Shown in pieces: positions 35,014 to 50,595 of a stretch of DNA of 64,000 nt (position 1 is its first letter; every line of letters starts with the position of its first letter). The DNA comes from Amaranthus tricolor (Eukaryota > Streptophyta > Magnoliopsida > Caryophyllales > Amaranthaceae): the NCBI RefSeq assembly GCF_026212465.1, contig NC_080059.1:9400311-9464310 (forward strand), in the 5' to 3' direction. The translations under genes were made by a program, and so were the position numbers. Under the pieces are notes generated by a model. The model was not told where the DNA came from. It was given only the letters and a program-made list of their open reading frames with translations, and searched no databases.

Positions 35014-38000
35014 GCCAAGTTCTATGAAAAAACTACATTTTTTGTGAAAATGAAAATCAAGCAGTATTATCACATTAAATAGGGTACATATCACATTAAA
35101 TGGGGTACATATTTGATGTAAAGGAGTACACGTGTTTTTTTAGTTCATACTGCCACTGAAAATATGTAGCCCATAGACTGATTATGTACCCTCGATTTAA
35201 AAGTTGTTATCTTTCAAAATTCCAAAAACGTATCACCGCAAAAGCTGAATATGTACCCCTGTTTTTAGTTTTCCCCACTTTAAGCCGTTTTCACATGATC
35301 CTCTTCATATATATATATATAAACAATTTTTTTCTTGTGCATTTTGGCTTGATAGGAGTGCAAATGTAAGCTTATTTTTGCTAGAATTCTCATTTCATTT
35401 CTACCTCTCAAATAGTTAAAATTTCTACATATTTACAAACACTTGGACTTTTCATTTTACACGGAGCGTCATGAATTATTTCAACCTAGCACTTAGATAT
35501 AGTAGCATCATTCATTATGACTCACAAAAATAGTGAAGGTCGATGATGCTATACATACCTTCTAATTTTCAAGGTTGATGATGTTTGCATGGGGAGCAAA
35601 GATGCAAGTGTACCTACTCAGTGGTAGTCTCTTAGAGAGGGGATTGATGAGTAGGAAAGGAAGTGAAGGGTGAAAAGTTAGTTGGGTGGGTTGCAAAGCC
35701 ATATCCTTAGATGAACATCGTAGAGGTTGGTTTCTTTGTGTTCAAAGAAGGGACCACTTTGGGGCACTGAAAAAAAAAAAAGATTTTTAATGGCTGGAAA
35801 CAAAGGATATTGCATGATGGATTCGGGAAGTTGATTTATTCAAAACTCATCAAAACAAAATCAATGAAATATAGGAAAAATGTTGTTTAAAATTCAATAA
35901 ATACTTCATTATTATTCAACAAGAGTTTTGAACTACAATATTCATTTATAAAATAAAACCATACTAAATAACATGCATTCTATTCCTCAATAAAACATAA
36001 TACACTTCCCGGGTTGAGCTTTAAAACGATTAGTAGACTATCCATATTTATAAGGTGCATCTTTGTTTTAAAGGAGTTCATTTGCTAAGATTTCCATAGT
36101 TAAGCGTTGCTTGGTGGAGGAGCAATTGTAGGATGGATGACCTCATAGGGAGTTTTCCCGAGCACGCACGAGTGAGGTCAAAGTGCACTGAAAAAACTTG
36201 TGTTGGTTTGTGGTGAATTGATAACCTAGCTTCGCATTGCTTCAGTATGGTATAGGGATAGAATGAGGACCCAAATCACCAAACATGTGATGGAGTGTAG
36301 CATTTCCAATAAGCTAAATCATCATATCAACAACCCAGGGGTCTTTTATAGCCCTTGCCCTTTCCAACTCATGTTGGGAACACGTTTGCATGGACATCAT
36401 TGAGGGTCTACCCAACTCATGGATGGAACACTTTTACTGTTTATTACCATTAATACCATCTTACCGCACCATTTTGTTATTTTGCACATCCTTTTATCAT
36501 TTTCTTATCTTCATGCTAAAATGGCTATTTTAGTTCATTCCACCTTTCCTGTAGTTCAAATCTGTGATTCCTGTTATATTTTCATAACACTGGCCAGTTG
36601 GTAGAGGTGTTGTTTCAAAAGCAGATTCTTAATGAAATCCAAATTAATTAGGGGAGTACCTTTTCTGTGCTTTCCTAGTTTTTATCTTTGTCAGAGAAAT
36701 AGCGGCTTTGTTTTACAAAATTACCTGATGTTCTTTCCTGCCCAGTCCGTTGTCAATTTTTGATATTTGTGTGCTTCAATTATGAGGATCATTCATCACC
36801 ATTTGATTTGTTTTACAGAAAGGCTTGCAGGGAAGAGATTCCAGTCAAGCTATGCTGGGAGCCTAAGTCGCCGAGCAAGTGATCCAGAATCTATAATAAG
36901 AGCTTTTGAAAGTCAACCTGCTTTGCATAATAGCCCTGCTGCTGTTGCTGAGTATGTGAAAGCTCTGGTGAAGGTTGATAGATTGGACCAAAGCAAGTTG
37001 CTCCAGACCTTGCAGAGAGGTTTGTTCTGGCTTTTCTATCTTTTTTAAATTTATAACCAGCTATGGTGAATCAGTGATTGCTTTTAAATTTTAACTTATT
37101 GTACAAGTTTCAACAGTACTCTTGCCATTTATGTCTAGGCAAAAAGACGCCCTCTCTCCTTTGCCACGATTATGGAATAAGACTTGGCTTGTTGTCTCTT
37201 TAAGAAATAAAGTTTATCTCATGATAATTACTGTTGGTTTATGGACAATGTTTGTGTTCTATTCTGTCCCCCGAGTGCTTAATAAGATATTGGACATATC
37301 ATATTTTTTGACTTGGCCATTATATGTGTCAATGTCATTATTGACTATGTTACTCAGTATCTGGAACTCATCCAATGCGGGTATATGTCCAAGAACTCGG
37401 ATAATAATTCTTTTTTTTTTGGTTTGAAATAAGTTTCACTTTCTAATTTAACTTTCCGGGTCTTATCTTTTTGACGCTTTACCTTGATATTCTGTTGAAG
37501 AGCTTCTGTGCATGCTTTGAGGATCAACTCTTTGTTTTAAAATAAATTCGAAAACACCTGAAAAGATGTAAAAGAAATGATAGCTGTTGTAGTGGACAAG
37601 ACTTGGTTACTTCATTGGGTTGTTAAGTAACCTAGAACATCTGCTGCTCATCCATCCAGCTTTTGTATTGTTGGTGTAACAGTCAATCTCTACAATACTT
37701 TTTTCTGATTGTCATCTACTAAATGTCTCATTTTTTTTTTGCGGAAGATCTTTTTTTGTGCTCATAAATATTTTTTTCTTATCTGGGATATCTTTTGATA
37801 TAGTAAGAGGCAACTATTTTGTGTACCTCACTACCTCATCATGAATGCAAAATGAATACAAATGCTTGTTTTTTTTTTCAATCTCACAAGTCTCGTCTCT
37901 TTTTTTGTCAAATGTTGCTAGTTCCCTCTGTTTATCTCAGTTTCAGTTATATATATGTCTCTTTTTATGCTGTCATCATTATCTCTCTCATGCTCAGTTA

Positions 38001-41000
38001 GATTATTGATGTCTTCAGGCATTGCTGCCACCAGTGGCCACACCTTTTCTGTGGAAGAGAGCATGGGTGGACTTTCCGCTTTCCCCAATGTGGGGAAATC
38101 TACAAAACCTGGATTACTTGGAACTGCTGGTGCTCCAATTCACATGGTTACTGCTGAAGGAGGGAATTTTAAAGAACAGCTGTGGCGTACATTTCGTACC
38201 ATTGCATTGGCTTTTCTCCTAATTTCAGGAATTGGAGCACTAATTGAAGATAGAGGAATTAGTAAAGGTACAAAACCAAGCTCTCAGCATTGATTGACGG
38301 GCAAAAGGGCTGTCTGAGTTTTCTTTCTTGTTTTGCGTTAATTTATCTTTTTTTTTATTATTTATTTTGTTTGATAGAGTGGGCAAGGAGGTGGAAGTTA
38401 CCTAATTGTTTTTTCACATTTCAGGGTTGGGTCTAAATGAAGAGGTACAGCCTAGTATGGAGTCTAACACGAAATTTAATGATGTAAAGGGTGTTGATGA
38501 AGCGAAAGCTGAGCTAGAGGAGATAGTTCACTATCTTCGAGATCCCAAGGTTTGTGCATATTAGATCTTGTGTATTTCATTGGATCTATTGTCCTTGCTA
38601 TGAAATTATCTCATGATCTTGTTGAAAACGGTGTGTGTGTTTATGTTGGATTTGACGTTGCAATTGTTTCTCCTAATTAAGCCTTACATGTCTTGCTCAT
38701 TACGATTGGTATGGACTGGAGATTAAGAAATTGACATTAAAGAGAGAGAGAGAGAGAGAGAGAGAGTAGGTTAAAGTAGGGGGATAGAGTGAGTGAAAGC
38801 ATTGCTGTGATGGAAAGGAAGTGAAAATGACAGGGGATAACACTCATCAAACGAAGATAAGCAAAAGCTATTTACTCCTGTGATCATTTCCTGGGCTTCT
38901 ATATCTCTTTTGGCTTGCACTTGTTGAAATTTCAACATTCATACCGTTTTCCACTTCCTCAAAAAAATGAATGAAGCTTTGAGTGGGAACCCTATGGAAG
39001 TCTTAAGATATCTGTTGCAAATTACAAATTTGGAGCGAGCATTGGTTTTGCAGTGTGTACACTTCACAGCATAGTGCACAAATGTGGTATTAGTCACGAT
39101 CTGAAACGGTTGGACTGTGCTAAAATGCGGTACAGTCACGGTTGTGATAATGGACATGGTGATGCAGTAACGGGGATTATCTGGTTACCGTACCGCCAAA
39201 TATCAGCCTAAACCATGAAATATCTCGTGGAACGGCCTAAAGCGCTGTTTTTATACTTTTTTGATGCAGGTATACTAGTTCAGTAAAGTTAAAAACCTTC
39301 ATAATACGACCGATAACATACAATGCGGCCTTATTTTTGCAATATGATCTGGGGGCTATTTTCCACTATGTTTACAGTTCATGTTAATTAAACTTCAGAA
39401 TGTAGTTTCTTAGCTGTTACGACTCTTATCCCTACGGAGTTTTGATGTGCTTTCTGGTATGTTATGTATTTCATCTTATGCCTTTTGTGGGCTGTGGGTG
39501 AGGAGGGGGTTTGATGACATCACTTTGGTGCTAGGAAGGAAGGTGCTTTCTTACTGCTATATATTTTCTCGTTGTACCATTGTGCTGGTTACATTTATAT
39601 CTGTCTTTATCATGATACTTGCATGGATAGTTATGTCTTATTGACACTTAATATTTACAGCGCTTCACTCGTTTGGGTGGTAAACTCCCAAAGGGTGTTT
39701 TGCTTGTTGGTCCTCCTGGTACTGGAAAAACTATGTTAGCCAGAGCTATTGCTGGAGAAGCAGGAGTGCCTTTCTTCTCTTGCAGTGGTAGTGAGTTTGA
39801 GGAGATGTTTGTTGGTGTTGGAGCCAGGAGGGTGAGAGACCTGTTTGCTGCCGCAAAGAAGCGATCACCTTGTATCATTTTTATTGATGAAATAGATGCA
39901 ATAGGGGGAAGTCGTAACCCTAAGGATCAGCAATATATGAAGATGACATTGAACCAATTGCTTGTTGAGCTCGATGGCTTCAAACAAAGTGAAGGAATCA
40001 TTGTGGTTGCAGCAACTAACTTTCCCGAGTCGTTGGACCATGCACTGGTTAGACCTGGACGATTTGATCGACATGTTACAGTTCCCAATCCAGATGTTGA
40101 AGGACGCAGACAGATTTTAGAAGTTCATATGGGTAAGGTATGCAACGATGTTAGTAAAATATCTGTTTCTACCAAAACTAAGTTGTTCACTTTATTTGTG
40201 TTATTTTAAAAATGAAATCATTTTTACATAAAAACCTTGGGAGGTTGAAGAGATGGTAAACCATAAGTGGTCTTGAATATGTTAGCTTTTTAAAATGTTA
40301 ATTAAATACCGGACTCAATTGTAAAAATTGACCCAATCCAAACTGACTAAGCTGGAAAATTAATTTGTGAATCATGTTGATCATTTGTCTTAATAAGCTA
40401 CTATCTAATAGACTTATATGCATGACCCAACTCAACTGGTAACAAAAGCTCTACTAGGAGTGAACTATTTATTTTCATTGCCTGTTGATTCATCGCTGAA
40501 ATGGAAATGCTTTTAGTCCGTTAGCTTCCCTTTCTTGACTTAATACTTTTCTTTCTTTTATATTGGGGGTTACCTTGTCAAATTGTTGGTTGTCTTTTTG
40601 ATATTTGGTGGTGATTTCTTCTGTTTGAGTATCTGTATTCTGTTGTCTCTGTAATAATATCCAGAGGTTTACCAGCTTTTTGGTGTGATTTTTTCTGGTT
40701 TAGGCTTTGTGTTAGGTTGGCTCCAGCCTCCAGATAAGAAACTCGTGATTAAGGGTAATAAGTGAAAAATGAAAATACACTTAGAATTATCTATAAAAAA
40801 GAAAATAAGTTCAGATGAATTCCAATGATAGCCATGAGGAATGAAAATAATTCCATATAAGGGCCAATAAGTTCCCTTAGGGGTCATCTAGAGATGGTAA
40901 ATAATACTATAATTTACTTCAAGCCAGGGTCAATAAGTTTGAAAATGGACTACAAAATTTATAATAAGCAAAATCAAAACTATTTAAAGTTTTTATAAAG

Positions 41001-42185
41001 GTTGCACAAGTCGAAGCGCAACTATTGGAATTCTTTTAAGGGCCTACATAAGTTTTCATACATTCAGTTCAGATGAGAGCTTTTAAGATAGATGGTTTTT
41101 CAGTTGAGAAATACAGAGTGGTATATGAAATTTTTTTGCGTACTTTCTCTGGTTCTCATGAGTAATAGTGTGATGTAATCTTGTGGCTTTCATCTTGTTG
41201 ATTAATGTGAGCTGCTGTTGATACCTACACCATATCTTTGTTTTACTGTTTACAGGTTCTAAAGGGAGATGATGTGGACCTCATGATTATAGCTCGAGGA
41301 ACTCCAGGATTTTCTGGTGCCGATCTGGCTAATGTTGTCAATATAGCTGCACTGAAGGCTGCAATGGATGGGGCGAAGGCAGTGAGCATGTCTGATCTTG
41401 AGTATGCCAAAGATAGAATCTTAATGGGTAGCGAGCGTAAATCAGCTGTTATCTCTGAAGAAAATCGGAAAATGACTGCCTACCATGAGGGTGGTCATGC
41501 CCTTGTCGCTATGCATACTGATGGTGCCCTCCCTGTTCACAAAGCAACAATTGTCCCCCGTGGTCTCTCCCTTGGGATGGTTACCCAACTTCCTGAAAAG
41601 GATCAAACAAGTATCTCGCGTAAACAAATGCTTGCCCGTCTTGACGTTTGCATGGGGGGTCGGGTTGCTGAGGAGCTCATTTTTGGGGAGAATGAAGTAA
41701 CTTCTGGTGCATCATCTGATCTCGACCAAGCAACAAAACTTGCAAGATCAATGGTAACAAAGTATGGTATGAGCAGAGAGGTTGGGCTTGTGACTCATGA
41801 TTATGATGATAATGGACGTAGCATGAGCACCGAAACTCGGCTCCTTATTGAGAAAGAGGTCAAGTTTTTACTCGAGCGAGCATACAACAACGCAAAAACC
41901 ATTCTTACGACTCATAGCAAGGAGCTCCATGCTTTGGCTGATTCTTTACTAAAGAACGAGACCATGACGGGTCATCAAATTAAGGAATTGCTTGCAAAAG
42001 TTAGCTCAGAGCAGAAGCAAGAGCAGCAAGAGCAGATAGTTACTAAGAGTAGTGAGCAGTCTAACACGGCCCCACCATCAAGCCCAAGTGCTGCCGCATC
42101 AGCAGCAGCTGCAGCCGCTGCTGCAGCTGCAGCTGCGGCAACCGCAGCTGCAAAAGCGAAAGGGGTTGCTCCTGTGGGTTCTTAG
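33038..42185 (+). CDS. FTSH4: mitochondrial i-AAA zinc metalloprotease (7 exons)
   Basis: ATP-dependent inner-membrane protease with its catalytic face to the intermembrane space; degrades misfolded and surplus membrane proteins. Exons: 33038-33064, 34159-34402, 36819-37019, 38019-38267, 38425-38549, 39661-40137, 41256-42185. They sum to 2253 nt, 750 residues (Arabidopsis FTSH4 about 717). Features: Arg-rich targeting presequence; RFQSSYAGS block near 100; a single membrane span about 217-233; [18 protein letters not shown] entry to the AAA module; Walker A GPPGTGKT 299-306; Walker B IIFIDEID 354-361; second-region-of-homology Arg in RPGRFDRH; zinc site HEGGH 518-522; [12 protein letters not shown] carrying the third zinc ligand. 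The C-terminus ends in a run of 13 Ala followed by TAAAKAKG, also Ala-rich in Arabidopsis FTSH4. The start gives MAWRQLRRQ, like MAWRR of the orthologue. Introns are long and repeat-bearing. Confidence 0.95.
33604..33870. mobile_element. degenerate Stowaway-like MITE in FTSH4 intron 1
   Basis: Starts TACCCCCTCTATCTTCATGA and ends near GAAGGGACGGATTAAAAC followed by TAGTA. These resemble Stowaway ends (CTCCCTC..; GACGGA..AGTA) but pair poorly. The interior has a duplicated GTGGATAAGATTAAAA block (about 33700 and 33742). Confidence 0.35.
34945..35315. mobile_element. second TA-microsatellite-flanked insertion (FTSH4 intron 2)
   Basis: A TA run of about 60 nt (34945-35009) is followed by AAAGGCCAAGTTCTATGAAA and about 295 bp of sequence ending GTTTTCACATGATCCTCTTC, then another TA run (about 35307-35321). 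The two ends are weakly inverted. The interior repeats TATCACATTAAAT(A/G)GGGTACATA twice. The arrangement matches the element at 6824-7093. Confidence 0.5.
38742..38766 (+). repeat. GA microsatellite
   Basis: An uninterrupted AG/GA run of about 25 nt in FTSH4 intron 5. Confidence 0.85.
39000..39300 (-). repeat. interspersed repeat, copy 2 (intron 5 of FTSH4)
   Basis: On minus it has TTTAGGCCGTTCCACGAGAT, CATGGTTTAGGCTG, ACCATGTCCATTATCACAAC in the same order as the copy at 18590-18975 on plus. It lies just upstream of the catalytic AAA exon. Confidence 0.55.
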
Positions 42186-43365
42186 CCTTTTGAACTTTTT
42201 CCTTATACATCAGGTTTTAACTAATGGGAATCAATGTGCATATATGTATTTTTAATATTTTTATCATTGGAGAATATGTGTTTTCATGATCATTGCAACA
42301 TTTCTTGTCTATATTTGCTGCTAATAATTTGATGATACTTCTGTATCATCAGTTCATCACTCAGATGGAAAAGTGGACTAGAGATGTAATTTCTCCACTC
42401 CTTTGAATTTGCTACATTACATTTAAAAGGTTTTTACTTTAATTTGCATAATGCAGCAAATTCAAAGGGACTAAAATCTTTAGTGGCATAACTGCATAAT
42501 CAGAGCTGACATGTTTAAGTAGTATATCAATATAAAAACTGGGTTGATCTTTTTTTTCATAGTTGCAATGATCGATTCTACGGTTTTACAATCCTACGTC
42601 TCATACGTTTTCTCGTACAATTTTGTACACCTATCAATGCAATAATTTAATCTGATCTCACTTGTATAGATCACTTGCTTCTCTCCGATCTCCAAGCATA
42701 TGCACATTGAACATCCCCGAAATTATACTCGATAGTTTTTTATTCTTATCAAAAGTAAAATCATAAACTTGCATAAAGAATGTTTAATTTAAGAATATTA
42801 ATTGTAAGTTCAATATTTTTGATTATCTTCTTTATACCTTAAAAAGCTAGCTACTCGTGACCGGTCAAACTAATGGTGCAGCAAACTATAAACCGAGCGG
42901 AATTTGTTTAATACTACCCATAAGGCCATAACCCATACCTGCTGCCAAACAGCAAGGCCACAAACAAGTTGAACCGACTGAAATGTACAGAGGCTAAACA
43001 GTTTATTATATCTACAAAACAAGTTATGATCAGGTTCTAATGTGCTCATTTACGAGTTTAATGAGAAACCGGGAGGCAAGGACAGCAAAGTACACAGGTG
43101 ACAGGACTAAGAACCAACAGAGATAGCTATTTTCGGCTCTAAGCCATACATATATTGTCATTTGAGAGGACATTCAAGCGTTACATTATTGTACACAACA
43201 CATGATCTCTAACACCGCAAACGTAATTTGAGATCAACAGCTACCTAACTGCTAATTTCTCTATGTAAGAACAGTTTAATCAATAAAATACAAATACAAT
43301 ACTCAACGGAATACATATCTGCAAACTCTTCATTCGAAAAAGAACTCTCTTTCCTCTCCCTAACT
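42186..43365. other. convergent 3' region between FTSH4 and SQD1
   Basis: Contains the 3'UTRs of the two tail-to-tail genes. The phrase AAAGTGGACTAGAGATGTAA with surrounding AT-rich inverted words near 42370-42480 (CTCCTTTGAATTTGCT / AGCAAATTCAAAGG) forms an imperfect foldback; the complementary phrases TTTGAATTTGCT (about 42402) and AGCAAATTCAAA (about 42455) are exact. No gene. Confidence 0.45.
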
Positions 43366-46495
<3,130 letters not shown>

Positions 46496-46620
46496 CTTAT
46501 AAAGATACAGTCAAAGAAAATTCAACCGAAATTCTTAGAGAGAAACAGAGAGATTGAAATTTGAAGAAGAAAGGAAAGAAAGCAGCGATTGGGACAGTTA
46601 CTCAAAAGTAATGAACTCCA
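46496..46620 (-). promoter_or_regulatory. SQD1 5'UTR exon and transcription start region
   Basis: Minus-strand sequence rich in TTTCTTTCCTTTCTTC and TCTCTCTGTTTCTCTC, typical of plant leaders, ending at the donor at 46496. The upstream limit is a guess; no firm TATA box. Confidence 0.4.
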
Positions 46621-47786
46621 TTTCAAGCTCAGAATTGACGTATGATAATTTTTTCGAATATCTAAGATTTCAGTAGCATATTCGCTTTGTTATTCTCTAT
46701 ATTTTTTGGGATGCTGGTAAAAGACCTTTCAATAATCTTATCCGTAATAATAGGATTCATATTTTTTTTCACAATATTCATTAATAGTAATATTTGATTA
46801 ATACGATGCAAACCGAAAGAGATGGAAAGTGTTTAACAGTACCTTTCTTCGGAGATGGTTGGTGAGTAAAATTTTAGAAGATTCGGACCGCAAAAGTTGT
46901 TGGTCACGATCGGTAACAAGATAGTTATGTGGGTAGCTATTAACTATTTAAGTAGTTGTAGACTTGTCGCGGTAGTTTTTAATAGTGGTACAATTGTAGC
47001 GGTTAGATATTTTATTGTCTAATTATAGTGTAAAATTGTAAATTAATATTGTACGATAAAAATAGCGATTATGGTAGCTGTCAGAATATAATTGGTATAT
47101 TTAAATGTAGAGAACATCTTAAATCTCTACTTTTTATTTTGATAGGTTGTAAGGTGTAACGTTCTAAAAATAAATACATACACCATCAAACGCAATTTAA
47201 ATTGCTACTTTATTGAGCAGTGATATTCTTGAACTCATTGATGTTTCATGTAATAGAATTTCTCTTGATATAAGCTCTAACTCAAGCATCTAACTACTAA
47301 TCACTAAGAAGATTGTAATGAATTTTAAGACATAAGTACTACATTTATATTAAGATAGGAAAATTGTACTATGTGTTGCCACTATTGAACTAAGTTAAGA
47401 ACACTACATTTAGTTATGTGCTGTTGATTTGCTTTTGAAGTATGTCAATATAACTTCTCTTATTGAGAAGCTTTTGGTGTTAAGCTTGAACACATATGCA
47501 AGTAAGCTAAGGTTTTAATGCAACTTCTCTTATGAAGAAGCTTTCGGAGTTAATGTTGTTGTCTATATTAATACTTTATTTGGATAGCATAAAGAGAAAA
47601 GAAAGAAGGGGAAGGGGAAGGGAAGGTGAGGGAGGAGTAAGGTGGGAGAGTCCATCTTGTTTGTTTAAAAAAAATCACCCATTATAATCTAATATTTAAT
47701 TGACTTTAATTAACCATGAATAATCTCAAGTTTATGGTCACTTAGCCATGAACAAATAGTGACTGATTTTTATAGGTTAATTGCTA
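46621..47786. other. intergenic, nothing recognised
   Basis: SQD1 upstream region. The phrase CAACTTCTCTTATGAAGAAGCTTT near 47521 repeats AACTTCTCTTATTGAGAAGC near 47451, a small diverged duplication. No gene. Confidence 0.35.
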
Positions 47787-48152
47787 CTCCCTCCGTTCTT
47801 TTTTGATCTTCCACATTACTATAACGGGTAGTTTCAAAAGTTCTTCCACTTTAGAATACTTTCTATTTTTAGAAAGTTTTTATCCACTTTTACCCCTTAA
47901 AACCCCCCTTTTCTTTTAATGTAACACTTTTCTTTTATTTATAATTATTTTCTCTCTCATACTTTCAATGCAATCATTACTTCACACTACTATTTAATTA
48001 AAATAATACCCACTACAACCTCATACTTCCAATACAATCATTACTTCACACTACTATTTAATTAAAATAATACCCACTACAACCCAAAGATTCTATCTTC
48101 CTTAATATGTGTGAAAAACTCAAAGTGGAAGATCAAAAAAGAACAGAGAGAG
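47787..48152. mobile_element. Stowaway MITE with an internal duplication (366 bp)
   Basis: TA target duplication at 47785-47786 and 48153-48154. Termini CTCCCTCCGTTCTTTTTTGA and TCAAAAAAGAACAGAGAGAG are inverted. The interior has a nearly perfect tandem duplication of about 65 bp containing ACTTCACACTACTATTTAAT (about 47980 and 48045). Confidence 0.85.
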
Positions 48153-48154
48153 TA

Positions 48155-50139
48155 CCAAAAAAGGAAAAATAAAATAAATATTCTAAAACATTTATATTCA
48201 AAGTTTAAATCAAAAACTAAACTTAATTAATTACTCTTTTTAATATTTTAAATTTTTTTATAATTTATTTTATTTTTATTTTTATAGTTTTTATGCAAAT
48301 TAATTGCTTTATAGATCAAAGGTTACTATGGTGTATTCTTAGCAAACACTCTCAATAATTAGAATTATTCATATTTAATCAAAACTTAGATTCTAATAAA
48401 AAACCCAATAAAAGATTAGATTATTCTAGATAATTTTTCTTAATTTTAACAATAAACCTCAAATAAAACTAATTATTAATCACTAGCATTATATAAAACT
48501 AATTAAGATGATATAAATAATTAAATATAAATAAATAATGATTAATCCAGTGGCAAAATTGTGAATAAACTCCATAATAAAATCTTACTCAACCCAATTT
48601 CGTTCGTGAAATGACCATGAACAAAACATTGGTCATTCGGGATGGAATAACTTTGGACTCACCATGTGATATTGTATATTGCATGACTTTTTTTTTTTTA
48701 TTCTATTGCACCAATTTTTTCTCAATTTTCATTTTTGTCAATAACTTTTTTTTAATCTTCATTTACATAATCAATTTATTTTTTATCTCATTCACAAATC
48801 TTTTCCAATTATTTTTTATAAAATTTCGTCTCCTTTTTTTGGTTTTCCTATCAAATGCTTCCCCTTTGTCTCAAAAAAAAATCTCAAGTATAAATTGGAT
48901 GAAAATCAAGGAAAAAAAAGTAAAAGTGATAAAAAGACATACTTTACATGAAAATGTGAGAAAGTGTAAATAAAGTGAAAAAATAAGTTAAATATATTGA
49001 TGAGAAATTGAAAATTAAAAAAAAAAAGTGAAATATGACATACATATTTGACAAAATTAATGAAATCAAAAAAATTAATAATTATTTAAAAAAGTATCTA
49101 TAGGGTAACTTGATAAGGGTGGTGGGCACTATGCACTAGGCACTAGGCACTAGAGTATCTAAAAAATAATACCCCTCTAATTTAATTTAGTTGTTCCATT
49201 TAATTTGGACATAAATATTAAAAAAAATAAAGAGACCGCTTAGAAATAGTACACTCATGTGTAATATTAGGTGTTTTTAATATTAAAAATTATAGAAGAG
49301 CACCTATATAATAGACCCATATGTAATAATAAGTATTTTTAATATTAAGAAAATAAGGGATCCACCTATAAATATAAATTTTAAAATAAAAGTAGGATAA
49401 TAAAGATCAAATATCTAAATAAGAAAATTGAATAACTAAAAAATTCGGACAAAGTATAAGATGACGAGCAAATAGAATAGAGCAGACATGGCGCACTGAC
49501 AGTAATTGTCTACATAACCGACTGATATCACCTTTAAAAAAAATAATTCTATCCATATATTGGATTTTGATCTCTCTTTTCGTGAGAGTTTGTAGTTATG
49601 AAGTTTGGTTTGTAATTGATTTGTTGGTAGAGATTAATGCGATAATGCAGCAGACACTAAAATTGCAATTACCATCAACTACATCAAATTCAATTCTATC
49701 TTAAGACTATAACAAGATCGAAAGACCCCCTCGTAGAAGGCTGTGTCAAACAATGATGTAAAAGAGGATATTCAGAATTGTCAGATCTCATATACAACGA
49801 TTGTAGTTTTGTTATTTTGAATTATCTTTGGTTAAAGTTGTTACGTGCTTGCTAATTTTTATCTCTGATGTAGATGTCGTATGACTTTTTATTGATGAAT
49901 CAGGTATTATTCAAAAAAAAATTATAATAGAGAGAATCTATTATTTAAAAAAATAAAATCATATTAAAAACAGAAATCAAACAAATTTATTGAGATAAAC
50001 TAAAATGCACAATAAACAAATTAAATAGATAAAAAAAAAATTCCCCATGTCCCTTTGAATTTCCATCCTAGTAATCAAAAATCTCTCACATATTTAAATT
50101 TTAAAGTGCAAATCAAAGGAACAGAGGGTTATTGCAATT
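48155..50139. other. intergenic, AT-rich, nothing recognised
   Basis: Long A/T-rich stretches. An open frame at 48611-48973 is a low-complexity Phe/Ile-rich artefact. GCACTAGGCACTAGGCACTA near 49132 is a short tandem repeat. Confidence 0.4.
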
Positions 50140-50595
50140 GGAAAAATTACTCAGAATAATCCAACTTTTTTATGATTTTTCTGTAATAATCTCACCTATT
50201 GATTAACTATGAATAATCCTAACTTTAAGGGGTATTTTCCTAGAGTAAACTCGGTTATCGGATGACATGCTATAGCAAATTTATTTTTTAAAAAAATAAA
50301 AATAAATATAAATTTAAAATAAGATGTCGAAAAAAAATTAAAAAATGTGAAAAAATTTTCTGATTTTTTTTATTATTCAAAAATTTATTATATAAACTTT
50401 TAAAATTTTTCTCTAATTTTACATTAAGTTTCAATTTATTTTTTTGGTGATTTACCTACTATAGCAGGTTATCGGGTTATCCAAGTTTACTCTAGTCAAA
50501 TACCCTCTAAAATTAAAATTATTCATAGTTAATTAATAAGTGAGATTATCATAGAAAAATCATGAAAATATTAAATTATTCTAAGTAATTTTTCC
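50140..50595. mobile_element. long-TIR foldback element (456 bp)
   Basis: Inverted arms of about 130 bp: left GGAAAAATTACTCAGAATAA...GATTTTTCTGTAATAATCTC...AACTATGAATAAT, right its near-complement ending TTATTCTAAGTAATTTTTCC. The central AT-rich part is flanked by ATAGCA words. Flanks ATTGCAATT and ATAAAATTT are a doubtful 9-bp duplication. Non-coding; MULE-like or foldback MITE. Confidence 0.75.

Noticed and set aside
39648..40074. Minus-strand open frames opposite the FTSH4 AAA exon
   Set aside because: Antisense shadows of a well-identified exon.
48611..48973. 120-codon Phe/Ile-rich open frame
   Set aside because: Low-complexity T-rich sequence in MITE-like spacer; not a believable protein.
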